Source: a virus
IMG/VR virus record: IMGVR_UViG_3300032235_001020
Span: 20,981-84,980 of that record
Reading direction: 5' to 3' (one strand)
Length of the DNA stretch: 64,000 bases
The position numbers and the translations under genes are program-made. A model generated the notes under the pieces. That model was given only the letters and a program-made list of their open reading frames with translations, ran no database searches and had not been told where the DNA came from. Below, piece by piece: positions 23,313-30,922 of this stretch; within the stretch, counting starts at the first letter, position 1; each line of letters opens with the position of its first letter.

Positions 23313-23417
23313 TCAGGGGCCGGTAGCCAGCCCGTTGGCGTAGCTGCCTTGCGGTGATTGCACCGTGGGCCAGGGGGTGCCCGCGAGGATCAGCGTGCAG
23401 CCGATGAGGACTGCCAT
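23313..23417 (-). CDS. 34-aa hydrophobic peptide
   Basis: ATG 23417 is 2 nt past the upstream stop. MAVLIGCTLILAGTPWP is a short hydrophobic helix with one Cys, followed by a polar end. Might be a membrane or lipoprotein-like micropeptide. Evidence is position and hydrophobicity only. Confidence 0.42.
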   Translation of the reverse strand: MAVLIGCTLILAGTPWPTVQSPQGSYANGLATGP

Positions 23418-23418
23418 T

Positions 23419-23628
23419 TCAAGCAGCCTGCGCTTGCGCCCTGGAGAACGCCTCGGCGTTTTGATCGTGGATGAGCTGATCAGGCGGCAGCGTGCCATGC
23501 GCCCAGAGGAAACGGGTACGGAAACGCGGCGGCGGCGGATCACCCGGGGCGGCAATGGCGGCAAGCTTGGCGACATAGATGGAGTAGTCATGGATGTCTG
23601 CGTCAGTGATGAATTGGCGGTCGGTCAT
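23419..23628 (-). CDS. Unknown 69-aa protein
   Basis: MTDRQFITDADIHDYSIYVA, then FRTRFLWAHGTLPPDQLIHD and an Ala/Gln tail. The start is ATG 23628, 5 nt after the upstream gene. No family recognised. Confidence 0.6.
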   Translation of the reverse strand: MTDRQFITDADIHDYSIYVAKLAAIAAPGDPPPPRFRTRFLWAHGTLPPDQLIHDQNAEAFSRAQAQAA

Positions 23629-23632
23629 GGCG

Positions 23633-23827
23633 TCAGGTGTGGGAGCGACCGTTGGCTTCGATGAGTCCGTAAAGCCCGCACCAGGGCAGGGTTCCGGTGA
23701 TGGCCCCGTCCATGAAGGGATCAGGGCGGAAGTCTTCAAGGAGGACGTCGACGGGTGTGTTCTTCTCGGCGGCGCAATCGAGGAAGCGTCGCTGCTGGGC
23801 GGGAGAAAGCTGTTGGAGGGTGAGCAT
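23633..23827 (-). CDS. Unknown 64-aa protein
   Basis: MLTLQQLSPAQQRRFLDCAA, VLLEDFRPDPFMDGAI, LPWCGLYGLIEANG. The leader carries CTTTCGCATCTC-ATG, the leftward leader motif. A CCCCAC...GTGGGG hairpin (about 23850-23878) separates it from the DUF932 gene. Confidence 0.6.
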   Translation of the reverse strand: MLTLQQLSPAQQRRFLDCAAEKNTPVDVLLEDFRPDPFMDGAITGTLPWCGLYGLIEANGRSHT

Positions 23828-23879
23828 GAGATGCGAAAGAAGAGGAGATCGCCCCACGGGTGTGAGGCGTGGGTGGGGT

Positions 23880-24908
23880 TCAGGCGGCGACGAGTTCGCG
23901 TTGCTCGAGGAACTGGCCTTCGAGGAAAGCGAGGAAGCCGGTAGCGGTACGGGCTCGTGCGCCTTCGAGCTGGGAGCGGAAGGCGGTGGCGTCGTTGCGC
24001 ACCTTCTCGTGGGAGGTGTACTGGGTGACGGCCGAGGCCAGGCGCCAGGCATTGCCCGTGCGGGTATCGAGCTCACCACCGATTAGATCGCTGGTGTAGA
24101 TCTGCTCGAGGCGCTGGGCGAGGCGACCTTGGCCTTCGGGGTCAGCGAAGTACGTGCGCAGGGCAGTGCGAGCGGTATCCATGGAGATCTCGGTCGCGAT
24201 CATGCGCTCCTTCATGCGGTCGTAGGCCTTGCACTGCCGGACGGCATGGCCAAGGACGGCGTGGACGATGTCCTGGTTCATGGCCTGGGTGTGGCTGAGC
24301 CTGACCTCGCACTCGGTGACCTTGCGGGCCAGGCCGTTGGTGCAGACCAGCTCATTGGCGATGACGGAGACGCGGGGGCGCAGTGCCTCGCCGAAAGACT
24401 CGCTCAGAACCAGCCAGTGGTCAGTGCGGTCTTCCTTGTTGATGTAGGCGGAGTGGCCGGGGCGGCTGATGAACAGCCCGCCATCGGCTTGGAGTAGTTC
24501 GCCGTTGTTGCCGCTGAGCTTGGCAGCCATGTAGAGGCTGCGGCCTTTGTTGTAGGCACCGACGACGTCGAGGGAGATGGCTTTGCCTGAGGCGTCGCAG
24601 AAGGCGCGGAAGTAGTCGATGAAGGTGGAAGGCTGGATGGCCTGCCGCTTGGCACCAAAGAAGCCGAGGAGATCTTGGTTGTCGTCCCGGAGCCAGAGCT
24701 GGCAGTCGGGGTAGGGGCGTCCGGCGTGTACAGCGGGTGTACGTACAACATTGAAGTTGCAGCCGATCGAGGCGAGGATCTCGCTGTCGCTCATCCAGGG
24801 CTGGACTTCCGCGGCTGTGCCCCGGAACAGGGAGCGATCAGCAGGAGTGAGCTTGCTGGTTGAGGTGGTGGTGTCGGACTGGAGTGCTGTGGTGATGGTG
24901 GCGGTCAT
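23880..24908 (-). CDS. DUF932 family protein
   Basis: 342 aa. The middle (VVGAYNKGRSLYMAAKLSGN, LFISRPGHSAYINKEDRTDH, VIANELVCTNGLARK) matches the DUF932 phage/plasmid family, which has HxN/CxNG-type motifs and unknown activity, often near recombination genes. Last of three coupled leftward genes (26112 to 23880). Confidence 0.85.
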   Translation of the reverse strand: MTATITTALQSDTTTSTSKLTPADRSLFRGTAAEVQPWMSDSEILASIGCNFNVVRTPAVHAGRPYPDCQLWLRDDNQDLLGFFGAKRQAIQPSTFIDYFRAFCDASGKAISLDVVGAYNKGRSLYMAAKLSGNNGELLQADGGLFISRPGHSAYINKEDRTDHWLVLSESFGEALRPRVSVIANELVCTNGLARKVTECEVRLSHTQAMNQDIVHAVLGHAVRQCKAYDRMKERMIATEISMDTARTALRTYFADPEGQGRLAQRLEQIYTSDLIGGELDTRTGNAWRLASAVTQYTSHEKVRNDATAFRSQLEGARARTATGFLAFLEGQFLEQRELVAA

Positions 24909-25498
24909 AGTTCAGAGGAATCGTCTGGGTGATCGGTGATCTGGTCGAGGTAGGTGGTGACCGCAGTGCGCTCGACTTCCAGGGAGTCGAGGAGCTCGTC
25001 AGAGATGAGGAGGTGACTGCGGAAATCACGCATCAGGACACGCTTGGCTTTGAAGCGGTCCTCGATGAGCGCCTGCGCGCGTTGGCTGTAGTAGGGGTAG
25101 CCCACCTGGGTGAGCACGTCCTCGAGGTGCTTGACAGCGACCTTGAGGCCCAGGGTGTGGTCACGCATCACGCGTCCGAGCACCTGCTGATCAGCTGCGG
25201 GGAGCTGGTCATAGGGCTCGTCCTCGAGGGCCAGTGAGGTGAGGTGCTTCTCGAAGTGGCTTTCGACGTCGGTCAGCAGGTGCATGGCGGCAACCAGCAT
25301 CTGGATGATGTTGGTGCCGTTGCTGGAGCGCTCGATCAGCTGGCAGATTGCAAACTGCAGATCGCAGGGCGCGCCGAGTTCGCCCCCGAAGTCCAGGGCT
25401 GGTACGACCTGACTGATGGGCAGCGGGTTGCGCCCACGCAGCAGGGTGTCGAGCATCTCAGGCGAGATGCTGTCCGGGATCTCGGGGGTTGCGGTCAC
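24905..25498 (-). CDS. Unknown 197-aa helical protein
   Basis: ISPEMLDTLLRGRNPLPISQ, a helical middle (IIQMLVAAMHLLTDVESHFE) and a charged tail. Coupled by ATGA to both neighbours, including the DUF932 gene, so a shared pathway is likely. No family recognised. Confidence 0.68.
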   Translation of the reverse strand: MTATPEIPDSISPEMLDTLLRGRNPLPISQVVPALDFGGELGAPCDLQFAICQLIERSSNGTNIIQMLVAAMHLLTDVESHFEKHLTSLALEDEPYDQLPAADQQVLGRVMRDHTLGLKVAVKHLEDVLTQVGYPYYSQRAQALIEDRFKAKRVLMRDFRSHLLISDELLDSLEVERTAVTTYLDQITDHPDDSSEL

Positions 25499-26112
25499 TG
25501 GAACTGGGGCTCGAGGTCAAGGGAGCGACGCAGGCGATCGACGGTGACCTCCAGGGTGTGGCGGTCAGGGTCAATGGCTTGTGACGAGACCCGCGCCGGT
25601 GCTTCGCCGCCCAGTTCGCCGTAGACGAAGAGGTCGATGAAGTTGGCAACGTGGCCGTAAGCGTTGGGCTTGGTGCCCCGCCGCGCACAGATTGTGCCTG
25701 CCATGGCTCGCATGTCAAGCATTCTGTCAGCCGTGGCGAGCGATCCGAGCAGGGTGCGGACCGGCCAGGAGCTGCGGTCGGGTTTGCAGTTGAAGACCGG
25801 CAGCGACAGGACGAAGATGTGGTATGGGTGAGGGGAGCCGAGGGTGACGTCCAGGTAGAGCTTGCGGCGATCGCCTTGGCGCTCGAAGGCCTTGATGTCG
25901 TGGACGCCGAGGAAGTTCAGGCCGTCGTCGGGGCTGGAGAGAACGCGCTTGGGCGTGGCATGGGATTCGCCGTACTCATACAGCTGGCCGACTTGGTTGA
26001 TACCAAGGCGGATGAACTTGGTATTGGGGGGTCGCTTGGTGATGGCAGCCGCGAGGGGATCGTCGATGTCTTCAAGGCAGAAGGGATCGTCGATGGGGGC
26101 GAGAGCGTTCAT
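25495..26112 (-). CDS. Unknown 205-aa protein
   Basis: KRPPNTKFIRLGINQVGQLY, RKLYLDVTLGSPHPYHIFVL, then a helical end. Heads the DUF932 operon directly behind cassette boundary 26121-26190. Looks like a strand-rich domain with a C-terminal helix; function unknown. Confidence 0.68.
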   Translation of the reverse strand: MNALAPIDDPFCLEDIDDPLAAAITKRPPNTKFIRLGINQVGQLYEYGESHATPKRVLSSPDDGLNFLGVHDIKAFERQGDRRKLYLDVTLGSPHPYHIFVLSLPVFNCKPDRSSWPVRTLLGSLATADRMLDMRAMAGTICARRGTKPNAYGHVANFIDLFVYGELGGEAPARVSSQAIDPDRHTLEVTVDRLRRSLDLEPQFQ

Positions 26113-26120
26113 ACGAAGTC

Positions 26121-26190
26121 AGGTAACGACAATGCACTGCTGAAAGAGTGCACGCAAAAAGCCCCCACCTGAGGCTCAGGCAGGGGCGGC
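26121..26190 (-). promoter_or_regulatory. Cassette boundary: terminator plus CAGCAGTGCAT leader
   Basis: Leftward: GCCCC...GGGGGC stem (about 26161-26188) with TTTTTGCG, then TGCACT-n8-AGTGCA (26133-26152) and TACCTGAC before ATG 26112. The terminator also shields the upstream edge of the rightward dps gene. Confidence 0.75.
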
Positions 26191-26194
26191 TGAA

Positions 26195-26200
26195 TAGACT
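26195..26200 (+). promoter_or_regulatory. TAGACT -10-like box before dps
   Basis: TAGACT 55 nt before ATG 26250, or 31 nt before the alternative GTG 26226. Confidence 0.42.
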
Positions 26201-26249
26201 GGGGCGAGGGTTAGATGACTGGATCGTGCAGCAGGAACAAGGGCTCCTG

Positions 26250-26735
26250 ATGGAGATGCCACAGGTGCAGATGCAGTCCTGCGAGGGCGATGGCGTTGCC
26301 CAGCTGGTCCAGCAGTTGATCGTGCTGGCTGCGTTGCTCAAGGAGCTGCAGACCCAGAGTCACTTGATCCATGTGAACTATGAAGGTGCGAACTTCCTGG
26401 AGGTGCATGCGTTCCTGAAGGAGCGCTATGAGGAGCACCTCGAGCAGTTCGACCAAGTGGCTGAGCAGGTACGGACGCTGGATCACTTCATGCCGATGTG
26501 TGCCTGCGGCCTGAAGGAGGCGATGCCGCCCTTCCAGAACGTCGAGAGCTACGAAGGGCGCTCGATGCTGATGGCCTATTACGTCAACATTGAAGGCATG
26601 GGCTACCTGGCCAAGGAGCTTGAGCAGGTAGCCGCAGAAGCAGGTGCGCCGGACGTGCAGAATTACATGGCCGAGCTGGTGGGCTCAGCCTTTAAGACGT
26701 CGTGGATGCTGAAGAGCATCCTGCGCGGCTGCTAG
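26250..26735 (+). CDS. dps: Dps-like ferritin (DNA-binding protein from starved cells)
   Basis: 161 aa, the normal Dps length. The segment IHVNYEGANFLEVHAFL aligns with the E. coli Dps ferroxidase region, and His41, His53, Asp68 and Glu72 keep the 12, 15 and 4 residue spacing of E. coli H51, H63, D78 and E82; the position of D67 is Lys here. The C-terminal FKTSWMLKSIL fits the Dps end. The family oxidises iron with peroxide and can bind DNA; a phage copy may protect DNA or scavenge iron. AAGGG precedes ATG 26250. It stands alone rightward among leftward genes and ends stop-to-stop with the next. Confidence 0.82.
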   Translation: MEMPQVQMQSCEGDGVAQLVQQLIVLAALLKELQTQSHLIHVNYEGANFLEVHAFLKERYEEHLEQFDQVAEQVRTLDHFMPMCACGLKEAMPPFQNVESYEGRSMLMAYYVNIEGMGYLAKELEQVAAEAGAPDVQNYMAELVGSAFKTSWMLKSILRGC

Positions 26736-26962
26736 TCGAGTGCGAAGAAGTCGCAGGCCTTGCCATTGAGCGTGATGCCATCGCGCCAGGTCAGGCCGAT
26801 GGATTGCCCGCTGGTGTGGTCAATGGTGTAGCGCAGGGCAGGATTGCAGGCATTGCCTGGATTGTCAGGGTGGCTTGGGCCCTTGCGCACGGTGTAGCTG
26901 CTGTTCTGCCAGTGGACAGTGCGGCCGGCGTCGACGGCAGTGGCGATCTCGTTGAGGGTCAT
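26732..26962 (-). CDS. Small phage protein (IGLT..DG.TLNG type), 76 aa
   Basis: MTLNEIATAVDAGRTVHWQN, YTVRKGPS and IGLTWRDGITLNGKACDFF. The ending resembles small phage proteins with the pattern IGLT-x2-DG-x-TLNG-x3-DFF. Role unknown. Stop codon overlaps that of dps (CTAG). Confidence 0.7.
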   Translation of the reverse strand: MTLNEIATAVDAGRTVHWQNSSYTVRKGPSHPDNPGNACNPALRYTIDHTSGQSIGLTWRDGITLNGKACDFFALD

Positions 26963-26978
26963 GGGCGTGTGAATCATG

Positions 26979-27212
26979 TCAAGGAAGGATGATGGTTTCT
27001 TTGGCGCGCCAGCCTTTGCGATCGACCCAGGCATTGAATGCTGCCTTGGCTTCCGGGGTCATGTAGCCGAAGACTCGATTGAGCACGTGCTTGAAGGCGT
27101 GCTCTTTGTCGGCGAGCTTCTCATGTTCTACTGCGGCCTGAGCGGCGCAGGCGATGTCCAGTAGGTCGTACATCGGAACGCTGGCTCGGGTGTTGGCCTG
27201 CTCGTTATTCAT
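26979..27212 (-). CDS. Unknown 77-aa helical protein
   Basis: MNNEQANTRASVPMYDLLDI, ACAAQAAVEHEKLADKEHAF, then TPEAKAAFNAWVDRKGW. Predicted helical. ATGA-coupled to the upstream gene. Confidence 0.65.
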   Translation of the reverse strand: MNNEQANTRASVPMYDLLDIACAAQAAVEHEKLADKEHAFKHVLNRVFGYMTPEAKAAFNAWVDRKGWRAKETIILP

Positions 27213-27502
27213 GAGATGGAGGGAGTGTGGGCGTTGTCGAGGGCTTCGTAGAAGTAGAAGGCGGATGCCCAGGCTGGGAACTCGGGGTCTTCCGGGAGCG
27301 GATAGCCCTCTACGTGTTCCCAGTCGGACTCATGTATTCCTTCGGGGGAATACCAGCCGCCCTCATCGGCTGTCCAGCCGGCCTGCCAGCGCAGGCGGTG
27401 GACGCGGTCGTCATGAGCCATGGCCGCTTCCACTTGGGAGAGATGCTCGTACCAGTTGGGGCGGTGTTCGAGTTGGAGCAGGTTGCAGGCAGGGTCGTTC
27501 AT
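27209..27502 (-). CDS. Unknown 97-aa acidic protein
   Basis: ATG 27502. NLLQLEHRPNWYEHLSQVEA, RWQAGWTADEGGWYSPEG, LPEDPEFPAWASAFYFYEAL. Trp/Tyr-rich and acidic. Its start lies inside the C-terminal end of the HicA-like gene. Confidence 0.6.
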   Translation of the reverse strand: MNDPACNLLQLEHRPNWYEHLSQVEAAMAHDDRVHRLRWQAGWTADEGGWYSPEGIHESDWEHVEGYPLPEDPEFPAWASAFYFYEALDNAHTPSIS

Positions 27503-27692
27503 GGGCGGCGCGGCGGAGAGAGGCGTGGATATTGCGCTCGGATCTGGCCGATCGCTTGCGGCCAAAGGGCACGATGGTGCGCCCGCCATCGGGGTGACGG
27601 GCATGCCAGTGCTTGCGGCCAGGCGTGAGCTGGAAGCCCAGCTCGATCGCATATCTGAGGCAGGGATCTTTGCGGAAGAGTGGATTGGTCAT
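27411..27692 (-). CDS. HicA-like small RNA-binding-fold protein
   Basis: 93 aa. Residues 8-60 (CLRYAIELGFQLTPGRKHWH, HPDGGRTIVPFGRKR, RNIHASLRRA) resemble the HicA/YcfA double-strand-RNA-binding fold, whose catalytic His follows a Gly and here sits in GRKHWH. No HicB antitoxin neighbour is visible, so a toxin role is unproven. The last 30 residues overlap the next gene. Confidence 0.5.
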   Translation of the reverse strand: MTNPLFRKDPCLRYAIELGFQLTPGRKHWHARHPDGGRTIVPFGRKRSARSERNIHASLRRAAHERPCLQPAPTRTPPQLVRASLPSGSGHGS

Positions 27693-28306
27693 GAGTAGTT
27701 CATGGCCTTCTCGTCGGTGTCGTTGAGGGTGACGCCGCGTTCCTTGAGCCAGGGGATCATGCAGGTGACGACGATCTTCTGAGCTTCCATAGGGCGTGGC
27801 TTCTCGGCAGTGCCGATCAGCTTGCAGGTGAGATTGAAGGCACGGGAGGCCTGTTCAATCAGCATCAGCAGGTCGATGTCGATGTTGTGCTCAGCGGCGC
27901 GGGCTTCGGCGTTGCGCTTGCGGACCGTGGCCGGCCTGACGCCGCGATTGGGAATCACGGCTGTGCGATGGGCGACTGCCGTCATGGCCTGCGGGTCGGC
28001 GGACTCGAGGGCAGCGAGATGGTCAGGATCGGACCAGCCTTCCTCTCGAGCAGGGATCGCAGGATCCGCCAGTTCCGGTTCGTCAAAGTCAAGTTTGAGA
28101 ACAGAAGCCTTGAGGTCTGTGTCGAAGGTGAGGCAGCTGTCATCGAAGACGAAGCCCTTCTTGACGATGTCACGGATGGAATCGGGGACGAGTGCTGCGC
28201 ATTCGCCGCCGTTGGCAAGCTTCTTGTTGAAGTAGAAGTAGTAGTAGCCGCGGTGCTCAGTCTTAGTGCTGGGCTTGGGGTCTGAGGTGGTGATACGGAC
28301 GGCCAT
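27689..28306 (-). CDS. Unknown 205-aa protein
   Basis: ATG 28306 with leader CTTTCGCACACCAG. EHRGYYYFYFNKKLANGGEC, then SVLKLDFDEPELADPAIPAR, a basic patch (ATVRKRNAEARAAEHN) and a helical end. No family recognised; last of a set leading into the HicA-like gene. Confidence 0.65.
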   Translation of the reverse strand: MAVRITTSDPKPSTKTEHRGYYYFYFNKKLANGGECAALVPDSIRDIVKKGFVFDDSCLTFDTDLKASVLKLDFDEPELADPAIPAREEGWSDPDHLAALESADPQAMTAVAHRTAVIPNRGVRPATVRKRNAEARAAEHNIDIDLLMLIEQASRAFNLTCKLIGTAEKPRPMEAQKIVVTCMIPWLKERGVTLNDTDEKAMNYS

Positions 28307-28343
28307 GAGTGGTTGTCTGGTGTGCGAAAGGAATGGATGGCGG

Positions 28344-28568
28344 TCACCGGGGTGTGACGTCGAAGAAGCGGGAGCCGGGACCGAAGTCACGAACGACCTC
28401 TGGCCAGGTGTCGTAGATCTTGCGGGCGTTGTTGCCGTCCGCTCTTGAGAGAGCAGCGGCCAGGCCGGAGATGAAGCCGCCGCCGTGTAGCCGCATGGCG
28501 TCCACGGTGCGGCCCCGATAGGCGTAGAAGGTCTCGAAGTCGGCGATGGCGATGGAGGTGGTGATCAT
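28344..28568 (-). CDS. Unknown 74-aa protein
   Basis: MITTSIAIADFETFYAYRGR, GGGFISGLAAALSRADGNNA, then WPEVVRDFGPGSRFFDV. Compact alpha-beta look. ATGA-coupled to the Gp157-like gene upstream. Confidence 0.65.
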   Translation of the reverse strand: MITTSIAIADFETFYAYRGRTVDAMRLHGGGFISGLAAALSRADGNNARKIYDTWPEVVRDFGPGSRFFDVTPR

Positions 28569-29134
28569 TTGATGGTCCAGTTAGTGCGTTGAACGATGCG
28601 AGCGCCTGCGATCTCTTGGCCTCCCTTGAGGGCGGCCTTGATCGCGGTCTTGTCGGGGGAGCGGGTGGTCTTGCTTTTGAAGAGGTCGTCAGGGATGAGG
28701 TCTTCGTCCTCGATCTCGACGGCCTCACTGCGGCGGGAGCGCAGTTCGTGGGTGGGCAGGGAGAAGCGGTTCGCCTCGGGCTGCAAGGTGGTGAGGACCT
28801 TGAGCATGTAGTCGGTGAGCGACTGGGCGCGCTTCTCGTCGGCTGCGGCCAGATCAGCTAGGCGCTGGGACTGGTCCTTGCGGAACTTGGCGACCGCTTG
28901 CAGGTGGTCGATGTAGCGGCAGATGTTGTCGGCCTTGGACTCGAGTAGAGCCGCGGTGTGGGCCTGGGCCTCGAGGTACTGCTCGACCAGGCGGATCGCG
29001 GTGTCCTCCTGTTCGGGGTCATCTGAGCCGAGGAGCTCAGCGGCAAGAGCCAGTTCGCCGTCGACGTACTGGGCCTGGATGCCAAGGGCGTAGAGAGACT
29101 CCGCGCCCTGTGCTCTTGGGTCAGTAGAGCTCAT
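28565..29134 (-). CDS. Gp157-like phage protein
   Basis: 189 aa. A long coiled helix (about 45-120: KADNICRYIDHLQAVAKFRK) and the end VEIEDEDLIPDDLFKSK, KTAIKAALKGGQEIAGARIV follow the siphovirus Gp157 family (coiled coil, then I/V-P-x2-F/Y and a Lys-rich IK-x2-LK-x-G-x-I-x-GA motif). The family accompanies recombination genes in many phages; mechanism not settled. Confidence 0.8.
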   Translation of the reverse strand: MSSTDPRAQGAESLYALGIQAQYVDGELALAAELLGSDDPEQEDTAIRLVEQYLEAQAHTAALLESKADNICRYIDHLQAVAKFRKDQSQRLADLAAADEKRAQSLTDYMLKVLTTLQPEANRFSLPTHELRSRRSEAVEIEDEDLIPDDLFKSKTTRSPDKTAIKAALKGGQEIAGARIVQRTNWTIK

Positions 29135-29363
29135 GCTCGTGGCGAGGGCCGACGTAGTGCTGGATGACGAGCGCTTGCGGCCAGGCGGATGGTTGGCCGG
29201 TGCGGAGGTGATTGACGTAGGTGTTGCGCTCGAGCTGGCTGCTGAAGTCACAGCGCCAGCAGAGTGTGGTTTCGGTGTCATAGACGTAGACGGAGTAGCG
29301 GTGGTCAGTGGTGACGCGGCACAGCAGATAGCGCGTTCCGCGCTCGCTTGAGGTGGCGGTCAA
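29121..29363 (-). CDS. Unknown 80-aa protein, TTG start assumed
   Basis: The body RYLLCRVTTDHRYSVYVYDT, LCWRCDFSSQLERNTYVNHL looks genuinely coding with a CxxC-like pair. No ATG or GTG fits without crossing the upstream gene; TTG 29363 gives a 59-nt overlap with it. Overlaps the next start by 14 nt. Confidence 0.5.
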   Translation of the reverse strand: MTATSSERGTRYLLCRVTTDHRYSVYVYDTETTLCWRCDFSSQLERNTYVNHLRTGQPSAWPQALVIQHYVGPRHEHELY

Positions 29364-29517
29364 AGGACGCCAGTTGCCGCTTGATCGCTTGGACTGAGCG
29401 GTGGTCTTGGGACGGGTGGCCTGCCTTGAGGGCGCGTTGCGCTTCGAGCAGGAGTTCCGCGGTCGCATCACGGAGGCGAACCAGCGGAAGCAGGCGTGAA
29501 TCGATGGCATCTCGCAT
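29305..29517 (-). CDS. Unknown 70-aa helical protein
   Basis: MRDAIDSRLLPLVRLRDATA, ELLLEAQRALKAG, KRQLASFDRHLKRARNAL: two amphipathic helices, basic. Lies after the terminator of the 29603 gene and heads the Gp157 operon. Confidence 0.6.
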   Translation of the reverse strand: MRDAIDSRLLPLVRLRDATAELLLEAQRALKAGHPSQDHRSVQAIKRQLASFDRHLKRARNALSAVPRHH

Positions 29518-29566
29518 GCTGCAAGCCGTAGCTTGCGCATTGTGGCTGGAAAATCCAGAAAGGGAA

Positions 29567-29595
29567 GCCCCGGCAGGCGGATTGCTCGCCGGGGC
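29567..29595 (-). terminator. Intrinsic terminator of the 29603 gene
   Basis: Perfect 8-bp stem GCCCCGGC/GCCGGGGC followed leftward by TTCCCTTTCT, 8 nt past the stop. Confidence 0.65.
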
Positions 29596-29602
29596 GTGGA
29601 GA

Positions 29603-29977
29603 TCAGGCCGCGGTGGTGGCCTTGGCGTCAGCGGTTACGGACTCGGTTGCGGTCTCGGCAGCGGCCAGGCCGTGCTTGACCGCCTTGGTGTAGAGGGTCT
29701 TGGTGTAGACCTCCTTGGCCGAGATCGCGTAGACGCCGGTGGGCGAGGAGACGATCTTGCCGAAGTACAGAGCGCCGGTTTCGGGGCACTCGAACGTGTC
29801 GGCAGGGTTGTCCTTGCCGGCCATCTCGGTGAGGTGGTCGGACTTGAAGCCGGCGTTGATGGCGGTCTCACGGCGAGCCATGCCGCCGTTGCGGTTGGAG
29901 ACCCAGGCCAGTTCGGCGTGGGTCCAGTTGCTGCCGGAGTAGAGGCGAGCGGAGATAGGGCCGAGGTTGAGTTCCAT
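29603..29977 (-). CDS. Unknown 124-aa protein
   Basis: MELNLGPISARLYSGSNWTH, RRETAINAGFKSDHLTEMAG, ALYFGKIVSSPTGVYAISAK and an Ala/Thr-rich tail. Its leader holds both repeated elements: CTTTCGCAACCCACC-ATG and the CAGCAGTGCAT hairpin. A monocistronic cassette with its own terminator. Confidence 0.65.
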   Translation of the reverse strand: MELNLGPISARLYSGSNWTHAELAWVSNRNGGMARRETAINAGFKSDHLTEMAGKDNPADTFECPETGALYFGKIVSSPTGVYAISAKEVYTKTLYTKAVKHGLAAAETATESVTADAKATTAA

Positions 29978-30005
29978 GGTGGGTTGCGAAAGTGATGTGA
30001 AACGA

Positions 30006-30039
30006 AGCAGGCCCCTTACATGCACTGCTGTAAGAGGCC
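30006..30039 (-). promoter_or_regulatory. CAGCAGTGCAT leader hairpin
   Basis: GGCCTCTTACA-GCAGTGCA-TGTAAGGGGCC leftward (30010-30039): a stem of about 11 bp presenting the conserved GCAGTGCA in the loop, 30 nt before ATG 29977. Confidence 0.6.
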
Positions 30040-30054
30040 ACAAAAACAAGCAAT

Positions 30055-30060
30055 TAGAAT
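30055..30060 (+). promoter_or_regulatory. TAGAAT -10-like box
   Basis: TAGAAT 35 nt before ATG 30090. Confidence 0.5.
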
Positions 30061-30089
30061 GCAAGCAACGCAGTACGAGTCGTTCCGCG

Positions 30090-30575
30090 ATGCTTCGCGA
30101 CATTGGCGCAAAGATCCAGGGCCTTGATGAGCGCGTGCGCCAGTCATGGGCCGAGCGAGCAATGGATGCCCGCTCCCGGCAATTGCAAGCTTCTTACAAT
30201 GAGCTGTCGGGGCGGATGGGTGGCAAGAGCCCTGACGTTGCCAGCGTGAGCGCTGCAATTGCACATCGACTGCAAGGCTCTCCGGAGGATTACAGCAAGG
30301 TGCTGCAGAGCCGGGCAAAGGGCGCCCAGTCGGGCCGGGAGGCTCTGTACCAGCAAGCGGCTGCGGCAGAGAAGCCTGGCCTGGGAGTTCGGCTCAATGA
30401 CATGCTGTCGGGAACAGATGCCATGAGCCGTGCTGGTCAGGTGGCGACTTACGGCGCCATTGGCGGCGGCACGGTTGCCGGTCTGACGGCTGCCGGTCAG
30501 GGCCTGGTGGCTCTGATGGGTTACCTGCAGCAAGGGCAGCAGGTCGAGGACGAGCGTCAGGCACCGCTGGCCTGA
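30090..30575 (+). CDS. Helical protein with glycine-zipper membrane segment
   Basis: 161 aa from ATG 30090. MLRDIGAKIQGLDERVRQSW and a long charged helix, then YGAIGGGTVAGLTAAGQGLV near 125-145. Style matches the probable internal virion proteins at 8395 and 42904. First of three rightward genes that interrupt the leftward block. Confidence 0.62.
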   Translation: MLRDIGAKIQGLDERVRQSWAERAMDARSRQLQASYNELSGRMGGKSPDVASVSAAIAHRLQGSPEDYSKVLQSRAKGAQSGREALYQQAAAAEKPGLGVRLNDMLSGTDAMSRAGQVATYGAIGGGTVAGLTAAGQGLVALMGYLQQGQQVEDERQAPLA

Positions 30576-30576
30576 T

Positions 30577-30717
30577 GTGGAATCACCGCAGCGCTGGGAA
30601 TGTGAGCTGTGGGTCCGGATCAAGGCCGCCTTGGAAGCAGGTGGCCGTACCCGGACGTCCCATTACGTCATGGCGGAAGAAGCAGTCCGCCTTTGCAAGC
30701 TGAAAAGCCATGGATAG
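30577..30717 (+). CDS. 46-aa protein
   Basis: GTG 30577, one base after the preceding TGA. RWECELWVRIKAALEAGGRT, YVMAEEAVRLCKL: helical with two Cys. Its end overlaps the next start by 8 nt. The sequence resembles the WAKVKAALEAAGKT stretch of the 18776 protein, which supports it as real and hints at a shared small family. Confidence 0.55.
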   Translation: MESPQRWECELWVRIKAALEAGGRTRTSHYVMAEEAVRLCKLKSHG

Positions 30718-30922
30718 CGACTCTCGAGTACCTGCGGGATCTAGGTTTGGACTGGAACCGATGGACATACGCAAGGGCCTAAGTAACGGGTCTTTGAATG
30801 GACTGAGGCTGTCCGCTGCGGTTGGTCCCTTATGGCAAGGGAACCCGATGGCGCCAGAGAACAGTGAGCCGTACTACACGGCAAGTGGTGGATACCAGCC
30901 GGAGCAGGCGTACGGGGCCTAG
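30710..30922 (+). CDS. Unknown 70-aa protein
   Basis: MDSDSRVPAGSRFGLEPMDI, SAAVGPLWQGNPMAPENSEP and a Tyr/Gly-rich end. Low complexity, no hydrophobic helix; virion-like composition. Stop codon overlaps that of the leftward neighbour (CTAG). Confidence 0.52.
   Translation: MDSDSRVPAGSRFGLEPMDIRKGLSNGSLNGLRLSAAVGPLWQGNPMAPENSEPYYTASGGYQPEQAYGA

Noticed and set aside
26211-26486. 91-aa leftward frame opposite dps
   Set aside because: Leu/His-rich antisense shadow of the Dps helices.
27411-27692. HicAB toxin-antitoxin module
   Set aside because: Only a HicA-like domain is present; no HicB-like partner was found on either side, so a toxin-antitoxin system is not claimed.
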